A DNA stretch of 64,000 nt, taken from assembly GCF_018860565.1 (NCBI RefSeq), contig NZ_JAHKPS010000022.1, positions 299,195-363,194 on the forward strand, read 5' to 3'. The position numbers and the translations under genes were made by a program. Shown piece after piece: positions 51,343 through 60,089 of the stretch. The first letter of the stretch is position 1. The number at the start of each line of letters is the position of its first letter. Below the pieces are notes generated by a model. That model saw only the letters and a list, made by a program, of their open reading frames with translations. It did not search any database and had not been told where the DNA came from. This DNA is from Winogradskyella psychrotolerans (lineage in GTDB: Bacteria; Bacteroidota; Bacteroidia; Flavobacteriales; Flavobacteriaceae).

Positions 51343-53409
51343 ATGAAAACCAATATTAGTCGCGCATTAGTGCTATCAAGTTTGGCATTTATTACACTAG
51401 TAGGGTGTAAGGAAGAGGTCAAAAAAGATTCTGCCATGACAGAGGTAAAAATACCCGGAATTGTTTTGGAGAATATGGATACTTCGGTAGATCCAAAACA
51501 AGATTTTTACAATTATGTCAATGGAAATTGGGCAAAGAATAATACCATTCCAGATGATGAAACTAGTTGGGGAGGATTTGGAGTCCTACGTAAAGCGACA
51601 AGACAAGATGTTTTAGAGATTTTAAATACTTCAAAAGAATTAGGAACGTATAAAGAAGGTTCTGATCAAAAGAAGGCATTATTAATTTATGAATCTGAAT
51701 TAGATACACTTGCGCGTAATGAGGCTGGTATTAAACCCGTTCAACCTTTATTAGATAAGATTAATGGGATTAAAAATCTTAGTGATATGCAGACAGTTTA
51801 CGCGTCTACATTAGGGGTTAGCGCACCGTTTGCAGGTATTGGAGCTAGTGCCGATCTTAATGATAGTAGTATGAATATTGCGTGGGTGTTTCCTGGTGGA
51901 TTAGGATTGCAACGCGATTATTACCTAGACCAAGATGAAAAAACAAAAGAGATAAGAGGTAAATATGTAGATCATATTACAAGAATGCTTCAATTTATCA
52001 ATTATGCTGAAGCAGATGCACGTACTGCAGCAGAAAAAATTTTAGCGTTAGAAACGCAATTGGCAGAGCCACGTTTAGATAAGGTAGCTAGTAGAGATAT
52101 TAGAAATTTTAATAATCCTACAGCGCTTACAGATTTACAAAAAATGGCACCTTCTATTAATTGGCAAAAATTAATGGATGACATGGGGGTTGAGAAAAAA
52201 GTAGATACCCTTATGGTTATGCAACCTAAGTATTTAAAAGCTATGGATGCGTTTTTGAAAACCACTTCTATAGAAGATATCAAAACACTTATGACTTGGA
52301 GTACATTAGATAATGCTGCGAGTATGCTTACCACAGAAATGGAAAAGGCTAATTGGGAGTTTTATAGTAAAACACTTAATGGTTCTAAAGCCATGCGTCC
52401 AGCAAAAGAACGTGCTCTAGGTACTGTAGATGGTACTGTTGGTGAAGCTATTGGTCAATTGTATGTACAAGCAAAATTTCCGCCAGAAGCTAAAGAGAAA
52501 GCAGAAAAAATGATTGCTAATGTTATTAAGGCATTCCAAAATAGAATTAATAATCTAGATTGGATGAGTGAAGAAACCAAAAAGAAAGCTATTGTGAAGC
52601 TCGATAAATTTACGGTTAAAATAGCTTATCCAGATGAGTGGGAAGATTATTCAGCGATGCAAGTAAAAGAAGGTAATTCTTACGCAGAGAACATGTTAGC
52701 TGTAGGCGCTTGGGCTCAAAAGAAAAATATTGATGATATTAACGAGCCTGTTGATAAGTCAGAATGGGGAATGGCTCCTCAAACGGTTAATGCTTATTTT
52801 AACCCAATGAATAACGAAATTGTTTTTCCTGCAGCTATTTTACAACCGCCGTTTTACAATTATACAGCAGATGAAGCTGTAAATTATGGTGGTATTGGTG
52901 CGGTTATTGGCCATGAAATTTCACATGCTTTTGATGATTCTGGAGCTCGTTTTGATGGTGACGGAAATGTGAATAATTGGTGGACTCCAGAAGATTTAGT
53001 AGAATTTGAAAAACGAGGAAAAGCTTTAGCTGATCAGTATTCTGCTATTCAGGTTTTAGATAGCGTTTATATTAATGGAGCTTTTACTTTAGGTGAAAAT
53101 ATTGGTGATCTTGGTGGTGTATTAGGGGCTTATGATGGTCTACAATTATATTATGAGGAGAACGGAAGGCCAGAAAATATTGATGGTTTTACACCAGAGC
53201 AACGTTTCTTTATGTCTTGGGCAACAGTATGGAGAACATTAACAAGAGAAGATGGATTAAGATCTCAGATAAAAACAGATCCACATTCTCCAGGTGTTTA
53301 CAGAGCAACACAACCTTTAAAAAATATAGATGCATTCTATGAGGCATTTGATATTAAGGAAGGTGATGCAATGTATTTAGCACCCGAAGATCGTGTTAGA
53401 ATCTGGTAA
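51343..53409 (+). CDS. M13-family (neprilysin-like) metallopeptidase lipoprotein
   Basis: 688 residues; lipobox Cys about residue 22 (VGCKEEV). Peptidase_M13_N (about 50-430) precedes the catalytic domain with the zinc motif HEISHAFDDSG and the downstream GENIGDLGG that supplies the third ligand Glu. NAYFNPMNNEIVFPAAILQP and the near-C-terminal HSPGVYRATQPLKN are family marks. It degrades peptides at the cell envelope or surface. Ends in a strong bidirectional terminator. Confidence 0.94.
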   Translation: MKTNISRALVLSSLAFITLVGCKEEVKKDSAMTEVKIPGIVLENMDTSVDPKQDFYNYVNGNWAKNNTIPDDETSWGGFGVLRKATRQDVLEILNTSKELGTYKEGSDQKKALLIYESELDTLARNEAGIKPVQPLLDKINGIKNLSDMQTVYASTLGVSAPFAGIGASADLNDSSMNIAWVFPGGLGLQRDYYLDQDEKTKEIRGKYVDHITRMLQFINYAEADARTAAEKILALETQLAEPRLDKVASRDIRNFNNPTALTDLQKMAPSINWQKLMDDMGVEKKVDTLMVMQPKYLKAMDAFLKTTSIEDIKTLMTWSTLDNAASMLTTEMEKANWEFYSKTLNGSKAMRPAKERALGTVDGTVGEAIGQLYVQAKFPPEAKEKAEKMIANVIKAFQNRINNLDWMSEETKKKAIVKLDKFTVKIAYPDEWEDYSAMQVKEGNSYAENMLAVGAWAQKKNIDDINEPVDKSEWGMAPQTVNAYFNPMNNEIVFPAAILQPPFYNYTADEAVNYGGIGAVIGHEISHAFDDSGARFDGDGNVNNWWTPEDLVEFEKRGKALADQYSAIQVLDSVYINGAFTLGENIGDLGGVLGAYDGLQLYYEENGRPENIDGFTPEQRFFMSWATVWRTLTREDGLRSQIKTDPHSPGVYRATQPLKNIDAFYEAFDIKEGDAMYLAPEDRVRIW

Positions 53410-53428
53410 AAGCATTAAAAATGTATAT

Positions 53429-53460
53429 AAAAAAAGCAGCTCATTGAGCTGCTTTTTTTT
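53429..53460. terminator. Bidirectional terminator, M13 peptidase / TPR gene
   Basis: AGCAGCTC (35-42) pairs with GAGCTGCT (46-53) around ATT; A run on the left and eight T on the right. Confidence 0.88.
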
Positions 53461-53478
53461 ATCTAATGTTAATTATTC

Positions 53479-54183
53479 TTAGCCTTTATTTTTAGCTGCT
53501 GTAGAGGCTTTTTGGGCTTCTAAAGCTTCTCTACTAATCTTTGCTAAATTAAAATTAGGATCAATGGCTAAAGCATCGTTCATAAATTTTAAAGCAATAT
53601 CAATATTAGCGGTTTTGTTTTCTGAAAACTTTAATAGTCCATTAAGGTACATTAAAGCGGCTTTCATAGACGTTTCATAAGGTTGTTGTTGATCGTAAAA
53701 GGCACGTTTCATGTCGTCAGTTACATTTGCCATAGCATAGTCAATATTTAATTTAGCACCAGCCAAATCTTTCGTCTGAATTTTCATATCTGCCATTTCG
53801 TACGCCAAATATACATTTGGGCTGCGTTTGTAAAGCACTTCAAAATGTTCTAAAGCCATTTTGGGTTGGTTAAGATTTTTTAGAGCTAAAGCTTTTACTT
53901 CAACATTCAAATCAGAATCTGTTGCATTTTTTTCCACTCCAATAGTGTTTAGGGCTTGCATGTGTTGTCCTTCAGAAAGGTAGATGTATGCTAATGTATC
54001 TTTACGTGCTACGGAAGGTTCTAAAACGTCGAGATGTGTCATGGCATTAATTATACCTTGTACATCACCTTGCTTTTTCATCTGTTTATAATAAGCTTCG
54101 TAGTGTTTTTTTAATTCTGTATTAGTTTGTGCAAACATACTTACTGAAAATAGCGTAAGCATTGCGATTGTAATAGTCTTCAT
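53479..54183 (-). CDS. Secreted tetratricopeptide-repeat protein
   Basis: 234 residues with a signal peptide (about 1-18, FSVSMFAQ) and several TPR-like helix pairs (DTLAYIYLSEGQHMQALNTI; PKMALEHFEVLYKRSPNVYL). Mediates protein contacts in the periplasm or envelope; partner unknown. No enzyme motif. Monocistronic. Confidence 0.8.
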   Translation of the reverse strand: MKTITIAMLTLFSVSMFAQTNTELKKHYEAYYKQMKKQGDVQGIINAMTHLDVLEPSVARKDTLAYIYLSEGQHMQALNTIGVEKNATDSDLNVEVKALALKNLNQPKMALEHFEVLYKRSPNVYLAYEMADMKIQTKDLAGAKLNIDYAMANVTDDMKRAFYDQQQPYETSMKAALMYLNGLLKFSENKTANIDIALKFMNDALAIDPNFNLAKISREALEAQKASTAAKNKG

Positions 54184-54253
54184 TTGTAATGGCTTTATTG
54201 TTTGTTATTTATTCAAAAATTAATGGGATAAAACTAATAATTTTAAACCACTT

Positions 54254-55063
54254 TTAGTGTTCTGCTTTAAAGGTATAATTCAAAAGTTGTACCAATGTTG
54301 TACTGTCAATAATTTTTCCCTTACTTTCTTTAGAGTAATCATACTTTGGAAGCTCTAAGTTTTCTTTTTTACAGTGCTTAGAATAATAGACTTCTTTACT
54401 TGGGTGTTTAGGATAAACAGCATTTAGACTAACATTCCAAAGTTCTTTCTTTAGAATAGCGATGCAAATAGCAATACAGTCTGTTTTGTGAATTAAATTT
54501 ATTGGAGCTTTTGGGTTTGGTACATGATCTCTTCCTGATAAAAATTTTGAAGGATGCCGATCTTCGCCTATTAAGCCACCAAAACGTAAAATAGTAGTAT
54601 TAAAATTAGTGTTTTCTTGAAGCAGATTTTCAATAGCTATGATTTGTTTAGCAGTATTGGATGTTGCATTTGGAATAGATTTAGCTGTTTTAACTGGAAA
54701 ATGAGCTTCATCCTTGTATACCGAAGTAGAACTGATATAGAGTACATTAGTAATGTCGTGTTTTTCAATCGCTTCTATTAAATGTGTTAGCTCGGCAACA
54801 TGATTTTTAGTAGGATTTTTTCTTAAACCTGGCGGAATATTAATGATTACGGTTTTGCTTCCTGTTAAAAATTGGGAGTAATTACCTGAAATTCCAGATG
54901 TGCTTAAGGTTATGGTAAACGGTTTAATTTGAAAGTGTTTTAAGATATCTATTTTATCTTTAGACGTTGTAGAACCGTTTACATTAAAGCCTTCTTTAAC
55001 CAAGGTTTTGGCTAAAGGTAGGCCTAGCCAACCGCAACCTATAACGCTAATTTGTGTTTTCAA
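54254..55063 (-). CDS. NAD(P)-dependent epimerase-like protein (YeeZ type)
   Basis: 269 residues, Rossmann fold with CGWLGLPLAKTLVKEGF near the N-terminus and YISSTSVYKDEA where the SDR Ser/Tyr region sits. Compared with classical SDRs the YxxxK is not clear, as in YeeZ-like proteins. The substrate is unknown. Monocistronic and divergent from the CBS gene. Confidence 0.8.
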   Translation of the reverse strand: MKTQISVIGCGWLGLPLAKTLVKEGFNVNGSTTSKDKIDILKHFQIKPFTITLSTSGISGNYSQFLTGSKTVIINIPPGLRKNPTKNHVAELTHLIEAIEKHDITNVLYISSTSVYKDEAHFPVKTAKSIPNATSNTAKQIIAIENLLQENTNFNTTILRFGGLIGEDRHPSKFLSGRDHVPNPKAPINLIHKTDCIAICIAILKKELWNVSLNAVYPKHPSKEVYYSKHCKKENLELPKYDYSKESKGKIIDSTTLVQLLNYTFKAEH

Positions 55064-55177
55064 TATAAAGAGTCTTAAATTAACGGTAAATGTACAAAAT
55101 ACTAACTCGTTTTAACTTCTGCTTGGTTAACCAATTAATTTTCAGTAACTTTAGTATTCACTCTAAAATTAATCGTT

Positions 55178-55663
55178 ATGGCAATAAAAAGTTTTCAAGG
55201 AGCTCGAAAGCAGCAAAACACATCTGAACCCGTACAATTAAAGGTTAGGGACTATATGACAACAAACCTCATCACGTATAGACCTGATCAATCTGTGCAG
55301 GAAGTGGTAGAGTCTTTAATCAATAATAAAATTTCTGGAGGACCTGTAGTTAACAGTAGAAATGAATTGGTTGGTATTATTTCAGAGGGAGATTGTTTAA
55401 AACAATTAAGTGAAAGTAGGTATTATAATATGCCTTTAGAGCATGATAATGTTGAAAAACGAATGGCTACAAATGTAGAGACTATTGATGGTGACATGGA
55501 TGTTTTTGATGCTGCAAACAAGTTCTTGCAATCTAAAAGACGACGTTTCCCAATTGTGGAAAATGGAAAATTGGTTGGTCAAATTAGTCAAAAAGATATT
55601 TTAAAAGCGGCTTTACAACTTAAGGGTGAGAATTGGAATAGCACAACTAAAGGAAGTTCTTAG
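55178..55663 (+). CDS. Tandem CBS-domain protein
   Basis: 161 residues made of two CBS motifs (about 24-80 and 90-150): VRDYMTTNLITYRPDQSVQE with GGPVVNSRNELVGIISEGDC, then RMATNVETIDGDMDVFD with RRFPIVENGKLVGQISQKDI. CBS pairs bind adenine nucleotides and sense energy state. No output domain is attached. Its stop codon overlaps that of the convergent Zn-ribbon gene. Confidence 0.9.
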   Translation: MAIKSFQGARKQQNTSEPVQLKVRDYMTTNLITYRPDQSVQEVVESLINNKISGGPVVNSRNELVGIISEGDCLKQLSESRYYNMPLEHDNVEKRMATNVETIDGDMDVFDAANKFLQSKRRRFPIVENGKLVGQISQKDILKAALQLKGENWNSTTKGSS

Positions 55664-56010
55664 TCGTCGCGTTTTACCAAAGCATAATACTCACCTTCCA
55701 AAGGTAAATACCCTTGGTCGTACACAAAGTAGTAAACAGTACCTGCTTTTGTGGTGTATATGCTTGTGAAATAATTAAAATCAAACCCCTTTTCTATGAG
55801 TTTGGCTCTAGAGCACTTCATTTTTTTGTTAGGATTAAGCGCTTCTAAAATTCTGTAATTTTTTCTTAATCGGTTATTGGTATTCCTTATTAAGTTTTTA
55901 GAATCTTTATTGAGACGATTATTTTGTGCATTTCTGCAGCCATCACTACAGTATTTTTTGTCAATTCTGCCAATGATTACATCTCCGCATTCTGGACATT
56001 TTTTTCGCAT
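55660..56010 (-). CDS. Zinc-ribbon-like hypothetical protein, 116 aa
   Basis: N-terminal CPECGDVIIGRIDKKYCSDG, a four-Cys metal site (CxxC ... CxxxC), followed by an Asn/Arg/Lys-rich stretch and a small beta domain (YFTSIYTTKAGTVYYFVYDQ). Positive charge suggests nucleic-acid contact. I do not recognise a named family. Confidence 0.7.
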   Translation of the reverse strand: MRKKCPECGDVIIGRIDKKYCSDGCRNAQNNRLNKDSKNLIRNTNNRLRKNYRILEALNPNKKMKCSRAKLIEKGFDFNYFTSIYTTKAGTVYYFVYDQGYLPLEGEYYALVKRDD

Positions 56011-56050
56011 AGCTTTAAATTAAGTCCTTACAATATACTAATTTATAACA

Positions 56051-56695
56051 TTATAAAGAACTGGTAATGATGATGGTATTGGTGTTGTTTACTTTTTTGT
56101 AAACATCAACTTTGTAGACCTTAGTTTTGAGGTAACTCACTAAAGCTTCAATGTTATTGCTATCAGTTTCTTTTACTGAAGCATTAAATAGTAATGATCC
56201 CTTAGATGATTTTGATTTAAGGACATGATCCCAAAACTCAGTGCTTAGAAATTTATCAGGAACCGAAAGGTCGATGTAGAGATCAATGATAATTAAGTCA
56301 AAACTCTTAGTGTTGCTTTCTAAGAATGAAAACGCATCAGCACAATGAATTTTAAGATATTGGTTTTCTGTAATCCCAAATTCGGTATTAGCAATATCAA
56401 TAATTACAGGATCTAATTCTACGGCTTCAATATTATGCGTGTAGTTAAAATTTTTTCGAAGCGTTTTTATGACGCTTCCGCCTCCCATACCTAAAACTAA
56501 TATAGAATTGACGTCGCTGATTTTAATCTGTTCTAAGCCATATTTTAAAATACGCTGTAAGGAACCGTAACTATAATTAGCGTTAGCTGAATTAAGATGT
56601 TTTTTACCGTTGTACCAAGTTATTTCTAATTCTCCGCTGTACATAGAGGTGATGGTTTTTGTAACGGGATAAATGTAACTGAACAGTCGTTTCAT
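56051..56695 (-). CDS. Spermidine-synthase-like methyltransferase-fold protein
   Basis: 214 residues with an aminopropyl/methyltransferase Rossmann fold: SILVLGMGGGSVIKTLRKNF (motif I), IEAVELDPVIIDIANTEFGI and LIIIDLYIDLSVPD. True spermidine synthases are longer and carry GGGDG; here it reads GMGGGSV, so it is a family member of unknown reaction rather than certain polyamine enzyme. Monocistronic. Confidence 0.8.
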   Translation of the reverse strand: MKRLFSYIYPVTKTITSMYSGELEITWYNGKKHLNSANANYSYGSLQRILKYGLEQIKISDVNSILVLGMGGGSVIKTLRKNFNYTHNIEAVELDPVIIDIANTEFGITENQYLKIHCADAFSFLESNTKSFDLIIIDLYIDLSVPDKFLSTEFWDHVLKSKSSKGSLLFNASVKETDSNNIEALVSYLKTKVYKVDVYKKVNNTNTIIITSSL

Positions 56696-57004
56696 AGTTT
56701 GGTTTAGCGTAGTATTAAATCAATTCGTTTGTTTTGCTTCCCAATTAGAATGCATAACCGAAAAAGGAATTGATTGACAATGTGTTTTTTTGTATTAATA
56801 TATAATTGATAAATATCTTTTTATTGGTAATAAGCCTATTATAACCGATCAATTTTGTCTTAGTCAATTGAATTATAAAAGTACAATAAAAGGCAAACCT
56901 CTTACTATTAATTTAAAATATTAAAGATGTTAGCAACACAAGCTTAACACAGATAAAATCAGTACGTAACATTAAACAGATGTGTATTATTTAATTTTGA
57001 GGTG

Positions 57005-57102
57005 TAAACATTTGCAAGGCACATCTTCACATTGACTTGGTAAGAAGCAGTCTCCTTCCAAAATGTTAGAAATTTAGCATCCTGATTTCGGGTGCTTTTT
57101 TT
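57005..57102 (+). ncRNA. Candidate structured small RNA, possibly 6S-Flavo-like
   Basis: A plus-strand terminator (57076-57102) has no plus-strand gene upstream of it in the gap. A -7-like TAATTTTG lies at 56992-56999. Between them AACATTTGCAAGG (57007-57019) can pair with CCTTCCAAAATGTT (57054-57067) over about 12 bp with one bulge and one mismatch, enclosing GACT (57034-57037) and AGTC (57049-57052). A long rod of about 100 nt with a central opening fits 6S-like RNAs of Flavobacteria, but the family assignment is a guess. Start is approximate. Confidence 0.35.
57076..57102 (+). terminator. Terminator of the candidate small RNA
   Basis: AGCATCC (76-82) pairs with GGGTGCT (90-96) including one G-U, 7-nt loop, then seven T on the plus strand. 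Confidence 0.75.
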
Positions 57103-57156
57103 GTTGTTACAGATTATTTCTTCAGATTTAATATAGATTAGGCGGTTTTAATTATT

Positions 57157-57183
57157 TACAAACGATTACAAACGGATGTAAAC
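57157..57183 (+). repeat. Three 7-mers at 10-nt period upstream of ssb
   Basis: TACAAAC at 57157-57163 and 57167-57173 and TGTAAAC at 57177-57183, each exactly 10 nt apart, i.e. on one face of the helix. A regulator binding as a chain or a bend is suggested. They lie about 100 nt before the ssb start. Confidence 0.5.
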
Positions 57184-57284
57184 AGTTAACTACCGATTAT
57201 TATTTGCAAGTCACTTCATCTTTGCATTGTCGAAACATTAGAACTCGATAGTATTAACTGTTTAACCATTAAATTTTAGAAATT

Positions 57285-57617
57285 ATGAACACACTTAAAA
57301 ACAAAGTACAGTTGATTGGTAACTTAGGACAAGACCCAGAAATCACCAATTTTGAATCCGGAAAAATTTTAGCTAAATTTTCTATCGCTACAAATGAAAG
57401 TTATAAAAATGCACAAGGCGAAAAAGTCACAGATACACAATGGCACAATGTGATTGCATGGGGAAAAACGGCTCAGATTGTAGAGAAGTATGTCACTAAA
57501 GGCAAAGAAGTTGCTATAGAAGGGAGATTAACCTCGCGTTCTTGGGAAGATAAAGATGGTATAAAGCGTTACACTACAGAAGTACTTTGTAATGAGCTTT
57601 TAATGCTAGGGAAATAA
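57285..57617 (+). CDS. ssb: Single-stranded DNA-binding protein, short form
   Basis: 110 residues, a full OB fold: MNTLKNKVQLIGNLGQDPEI, WHNVIAWGKTAQIVEKYVTK, VAIEGRLTSRSWEDKDGIKR. It stops at LLMLGK straight after the fold. The disordered acidic C-terminal tail (DDDIPF type) that recruits repair and replication partners is missing. It is therefore probably a second, specialised SSB, with the main ssb elsewhere. Preceded by phased repeats and followed by a terminator. Confidence 0.93.
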   Translation: MNTLKNKVQLIGNLGQDPEITNFESGKILAKFSIATNESYKNAQGEKVTDTQWHNVIAWGKTAQIVEKYVTKGKEVAIEGRLTSRSWEDKDGIKRYTTEVLCNELLMLGK

Positions 57618-57640
57618 TTATAAATTCAATTTATAAATAC

Positions 57641-57670
57641 AAAAGAGCAATCCACCGGATTGCTCTTTTT
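57641..57670. terminator. Terminator between ssb and the cupredoxin-like gene
   Basis: 13-bp perfect stem AAAAGAGCAATCC (41-53) with GGATTGCTCTTTT (57-69), 3-nt loop; serves ssb and possibly the convergent gene too. Confidence 0.88.
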
Positions 57671-57697
57671 GTTTAACACTAAATACTATTTAACAAT

Positions 57698-58081
57698 TTA
57701 CTTTACAGTTAAAGTGTATTGAGGTGTAGGGTTGAGAGGGCAAAAATAGACATACTCTCCTTTTGTTAATGTCGTTACTTTTGATGTTTCTTTGGTGTTA
57801 TTTTCTACAGCTTTAGTAACATAAGCGGTTTTAATATGGTTTTCTGGTTTAGAAGCATCTGCTCCTTTAGGAACTAATACAAAACCTACTTGATGACCAA
57901 CATTTTTATTAGCGATTTCAAAAATATAATCTCCTTCTTTTAAGGTTAATGTTTTTTGAGTAAACTCTCCTTTGGTCTGTTCTAAAGATACAACGGCAGC
58001 TTCAGTTTTCATGTTGTTTTGTGCCTTTCCTGTTAATGTAAAGGTTAATGCTACGACGATTATTGCAATAAATTTTTTCAT
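57698..58081 (-). CDS. Secreted cupredoxin-like protein with incomplete copper site
   Basis: 127 residues with a signal peptide (about 1-20, LTGKAQ) and a cupredoxin-like Greek-key body: YIFEIANKNVGHQVGFVLVP supplies a possible ligand His, and YVYFCPLNPTPQYTLTVK the Cys. The His and Met usually found after the Cys (CxxxxHxxxxM) are absent. It may not bind copper as a type 1 centre. The gene lies downstream of the AhpD-like gene on the same strand (33-nt gap). Confidence 0.75.
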   Translation of the reverse strand: MKKFIAIIVVALTFTLTGKAQNNMKTEAAVVSLEQTKGEFTQKTLTLKEGDYIFEIANKNVGHQVGFVLVPKGADASKPENHIKTAYVTKAVENNTKETSKVTTLTKGEYVYFCPLNPTPQYTLTVK

Positions 58082-58114
58082 TTTTTTTAAATATTATGGA
58101 TTATTATTAATTAA

Positions 58115-58663
58115 TTAAATAGTTTCTAATTCTAAGGGTTGCGCTACTGGAAAATCTACAGGAACTTGAGTTGTACTGTGTATATAGTTAGAAATGGTTT
58201 TGTCTCCAACTAAGGCAATAGTGTCTATTAAATTTCCTTTGGTGTAACCCGCATTAAAAAAGTTTTCTAAAACTATTTCGTCTGTTTTCCCTCTGTTTTC
58301 TGTAATGTTTTTAGCCAATTTTGCTAAAGCATCTAATTTGTCATTTACAGTAGAAAATCCGGCTCTTAGTTCTAGTATTTGCTCGTCAGTAAAACCGTTC
58401 ATTTTTCCAATAGCAGTATGTGCAGAAAGACAGTAAATACAATCATTTACTTGACTTACAGCAAGGTTTACAACTTCTTTTTCTTTTGCAGATAAAGATG
58501 TTTTTGCGTTGGCAAATGTTAAATAATTTTCTAAAGCAGTATCACTATGGGCGTAGGTTGCATATAAGTTGGGTACAAACCCTACAGCTTTTTTTAAGTT
58601 ATCAAAAATAGCTTGATTATTAGCGCTAACATCTTCTCGGGTTAAAATATTAAATGTGTTCAT
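58115..58663 (-). CDS. AhpD-like carboxymuconolactone decarboxylase-family protein
   Basis: 182 residues from the ATG at 58663 (MNTFNILTRE). The redox motif CIYCLSAH with CxxC and following His is that of AhpD-type peroxidase partners. NLAVSQVNDCIYCLSAHTAI matches the family. Likely a thiol peroxidase or alkylhydroperoxidase rather than a decarboxylase. Just upstream of the cupredoxin-like gene, so one envelope/oxidative unit is possible. A frame from 58693 would add ten residues. Confidence 0.9.
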   Translation of the reverse strand: MNTFNILTREDVSANNQAIFDNLKKAVGFVPNLYATYAHSDTALENYLTFANAKTSLSAKEKEVVNLAVSQVNDCIYCLSAHTAIGKMNGFTDEQILELRAGFSTVNDKLDALAKLAKNITENRGKTDEIVLENFFNAGYTKGNLIDTIALVGDKTISNYIHSTTQVPVDFPVAQPLELETI

Positions 58664-58805
58664 AATTTTAATTTTTGTTCTGATTTTACTCAAGTTTTTT
58701 ATTATTTATTTCAATTTTTTTGTTGGTACAAAGTTCTTAGAAATTGTAATGCTAAAGAATGATTGTAATTCCTTAAAGCATGTCATTATTTCCCTTTTTA
58801 ATTAA

Positions 58806-58958
58806 TTAGCCAATAAATGGCTTTTCGGCATCACAATAGAAATCGTGAATATGTTTTTGCTCACAATGCGTTTCTGTATTAATAGTGTTTACTATCTTTT
58901 TTCTACTGTTTGTAAATATCTCTATGAGATTGAATATGGATTTGTTTTTTAGTGTCAT
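58806..58958 (-). CDS. Small Cys/His-rich protein, 50 aa
   Basis: Hand-translated: ATG 58956-58958, TAA 58806-58808. The product is MTLKNKSIFNLIEIF... with a C-terminal HCEQKHIHDFYC cluster that could hold a metal ion. Located upstream of the AhpD-like gene on the same strand (142 nt). No family recognised. A random short ORF is possible. Confidence 0.4.
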   Translation of the reverse strand: MTLKNKSIFNLIEIFTNSRKKIVNTINTETHCEQKHIHDFYCDAEKPFIG

Positions 58959-59048
58959 CTTGTTATTGTTTTAATATTACAATGCAAAGATGCGATAGAA
59001 GTATGTGCTGTGAAATGAAGAATTTGCCCTAAGACTTGTCAATTTTTC

Positions 59049-59891
59049 CTAACTAAGAGAGTTTAATCTCTTTTTGTAGTCTGAAGGCGATAATGAGGTG
59101 TATTTTTTGAATAAACGACTTAGGTGAGAGGCATCTTCATAACCAATATCGTAAGCAATTTCTTTTGCTGTTTTATCGGTGTAACTTAATTGGCGTTGCG
59201 TTTCTAATACAATACGTTGATGAATAATTTGTAAAGGGCTTCTGTTTAGTTTAGCGAAATTATTAGATAAGGTTTTTGGAGACTTAAACAACTTATTGGC
59301 ATAGAATGCGACACTATGTTCGGTTTTAAAATATTGTTCTACTAAAAAGTTGAATTCACGTAGTAAATCTACTTTAGAGCTTTTGGGAGTTTCACTAATG
59401 CCTTCTTTGGCCTTTAGTAATCGTGTGCTTTTAATAATAAATCGAGCCATTAACATCCTAAGCATTTCGGCTTGTATATTATCTTCAGTTTCTAACTCAT
59501 CTATAAAAACATAGTGTAATGTTATAAATTTTTGTTGTTCAACAGCGTCTAAATGAATTATTGGAATATTTGTGTTTCCAAAAAATAAAATCCCTGCACA
59601 ACTCACTTCTTGGTCGTGATCTTTAATACAATAAAATTCCCTGTTAAATTGATAAACTATAGCATCGCTACCGTCTATATATTGCAGATATTGAATGGGA
59701 GTTAAGGCTAAAATACTATGCGGCTGAATAGTTAATGGGACACTATCTATAATAAGATGAATGGCTTCTGACTTTGCCCAAATAAAAGTGTAAAACTCAC
59801 ACTGCTTCGCTTTTTGAAATGGAAGTAAGTCGTTTTCATTTCCAATATTGAATATGGCATTAGTAGAAAATTCTTTAAAAGTATGAGTCAT
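59049..59891 (-). CDS. AraC-family transcriptional regulator
   Basis: 280 residues. N-terminal cupin-like sensor (about 20-130; FIWAKSEAIHLIIDSVPLTI) and C-terminal AraC HTH domain (about 180-278) with SVAFYANKLFKSPKTLSNNF and TAKEIAYDIGYEDASHLSRL. It lies between the small redox genes and the 3-hydroxybutyrate-type operon, on the same strand as both, so it may control either. No linked operator was found. Confidence 0.88.
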   Translation of the reverse strand: MTHTFKEFSTNAIFNIGNENDLLPFQKAKQCEFYTFIWAKSEAIHLIIDSVPLTIQPHSILALTPIQYLQYIDGSDAIVYQFNREFYCIKDHDQEVSCAGILFFGNTNIPIIHLDAVEQQKFITLHYVFIDELETEDNIQAEMLRMLMARFIIKSTRLLKAKEGISETPKSSKVDLLREFNFLVEQYFKTEHSVAFYANKLFKSPKTLSNNFAKLNRSPLQIIHQRIVLETQRQLSYTDKTAKEIAYDIGYEDASHLSRLFKKYTSLSPSDYKKRLNSLS

Positions 59892-59963
59892 AGCTACTAA
59901 GTCTAATAAGTGGCTATAAAATTACAAAACATGAGCATTATTTGTGAAGCGCTCTAAATAAAG

Positions 59964-60019
59964 AAAAAAAGGCACCAGATTTTTAGACTAACACTTAAAG
60001 GTTCTGATGCCTATTTTTT
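59964..60019. terminator. Terminator downstream of the dehydrogenase operon
   Basis: AGGCACCAGA (59970-59979) pairs with TCTGATGCCT (60003-60012), one mismatch, A run on the left and T run on the right. On the minus strand it ends the TonB-hydrolase-dehydrogenase transcript. Confidence 0.8.
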
Positions 60020-60089
60020 ATTAAATGTATGATTTTATAAATAGCAGAAGTTTATAAGATACAGACATATAAATCACAGTTTCTAACAA

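Larger units (their letters stand above)
56696..57284. other. Longest intergenic stretch: candidate RNA and phased repeats
   Basis: 589 nt without a protein gene. The left half is AT-rich with no feature. Near 57000 is a candidate RNA gene with its own terminator; at 57157-57183 are three 7-mers at exactly 10-nt intervals, just upstream of ssb. Confidence 0.6.

Noticed and set aside
52002..52334. 110-codon frame antisense to the M13 peptidase
   Set aside because: Shadow of a strongly supported gene.
57001..57067. SRP (4.5S) RNA
   Set aside because: An AAGCAG string resembles part of the SRP core, but the conserved GGAA tetraloop context and AGG partner are missing.
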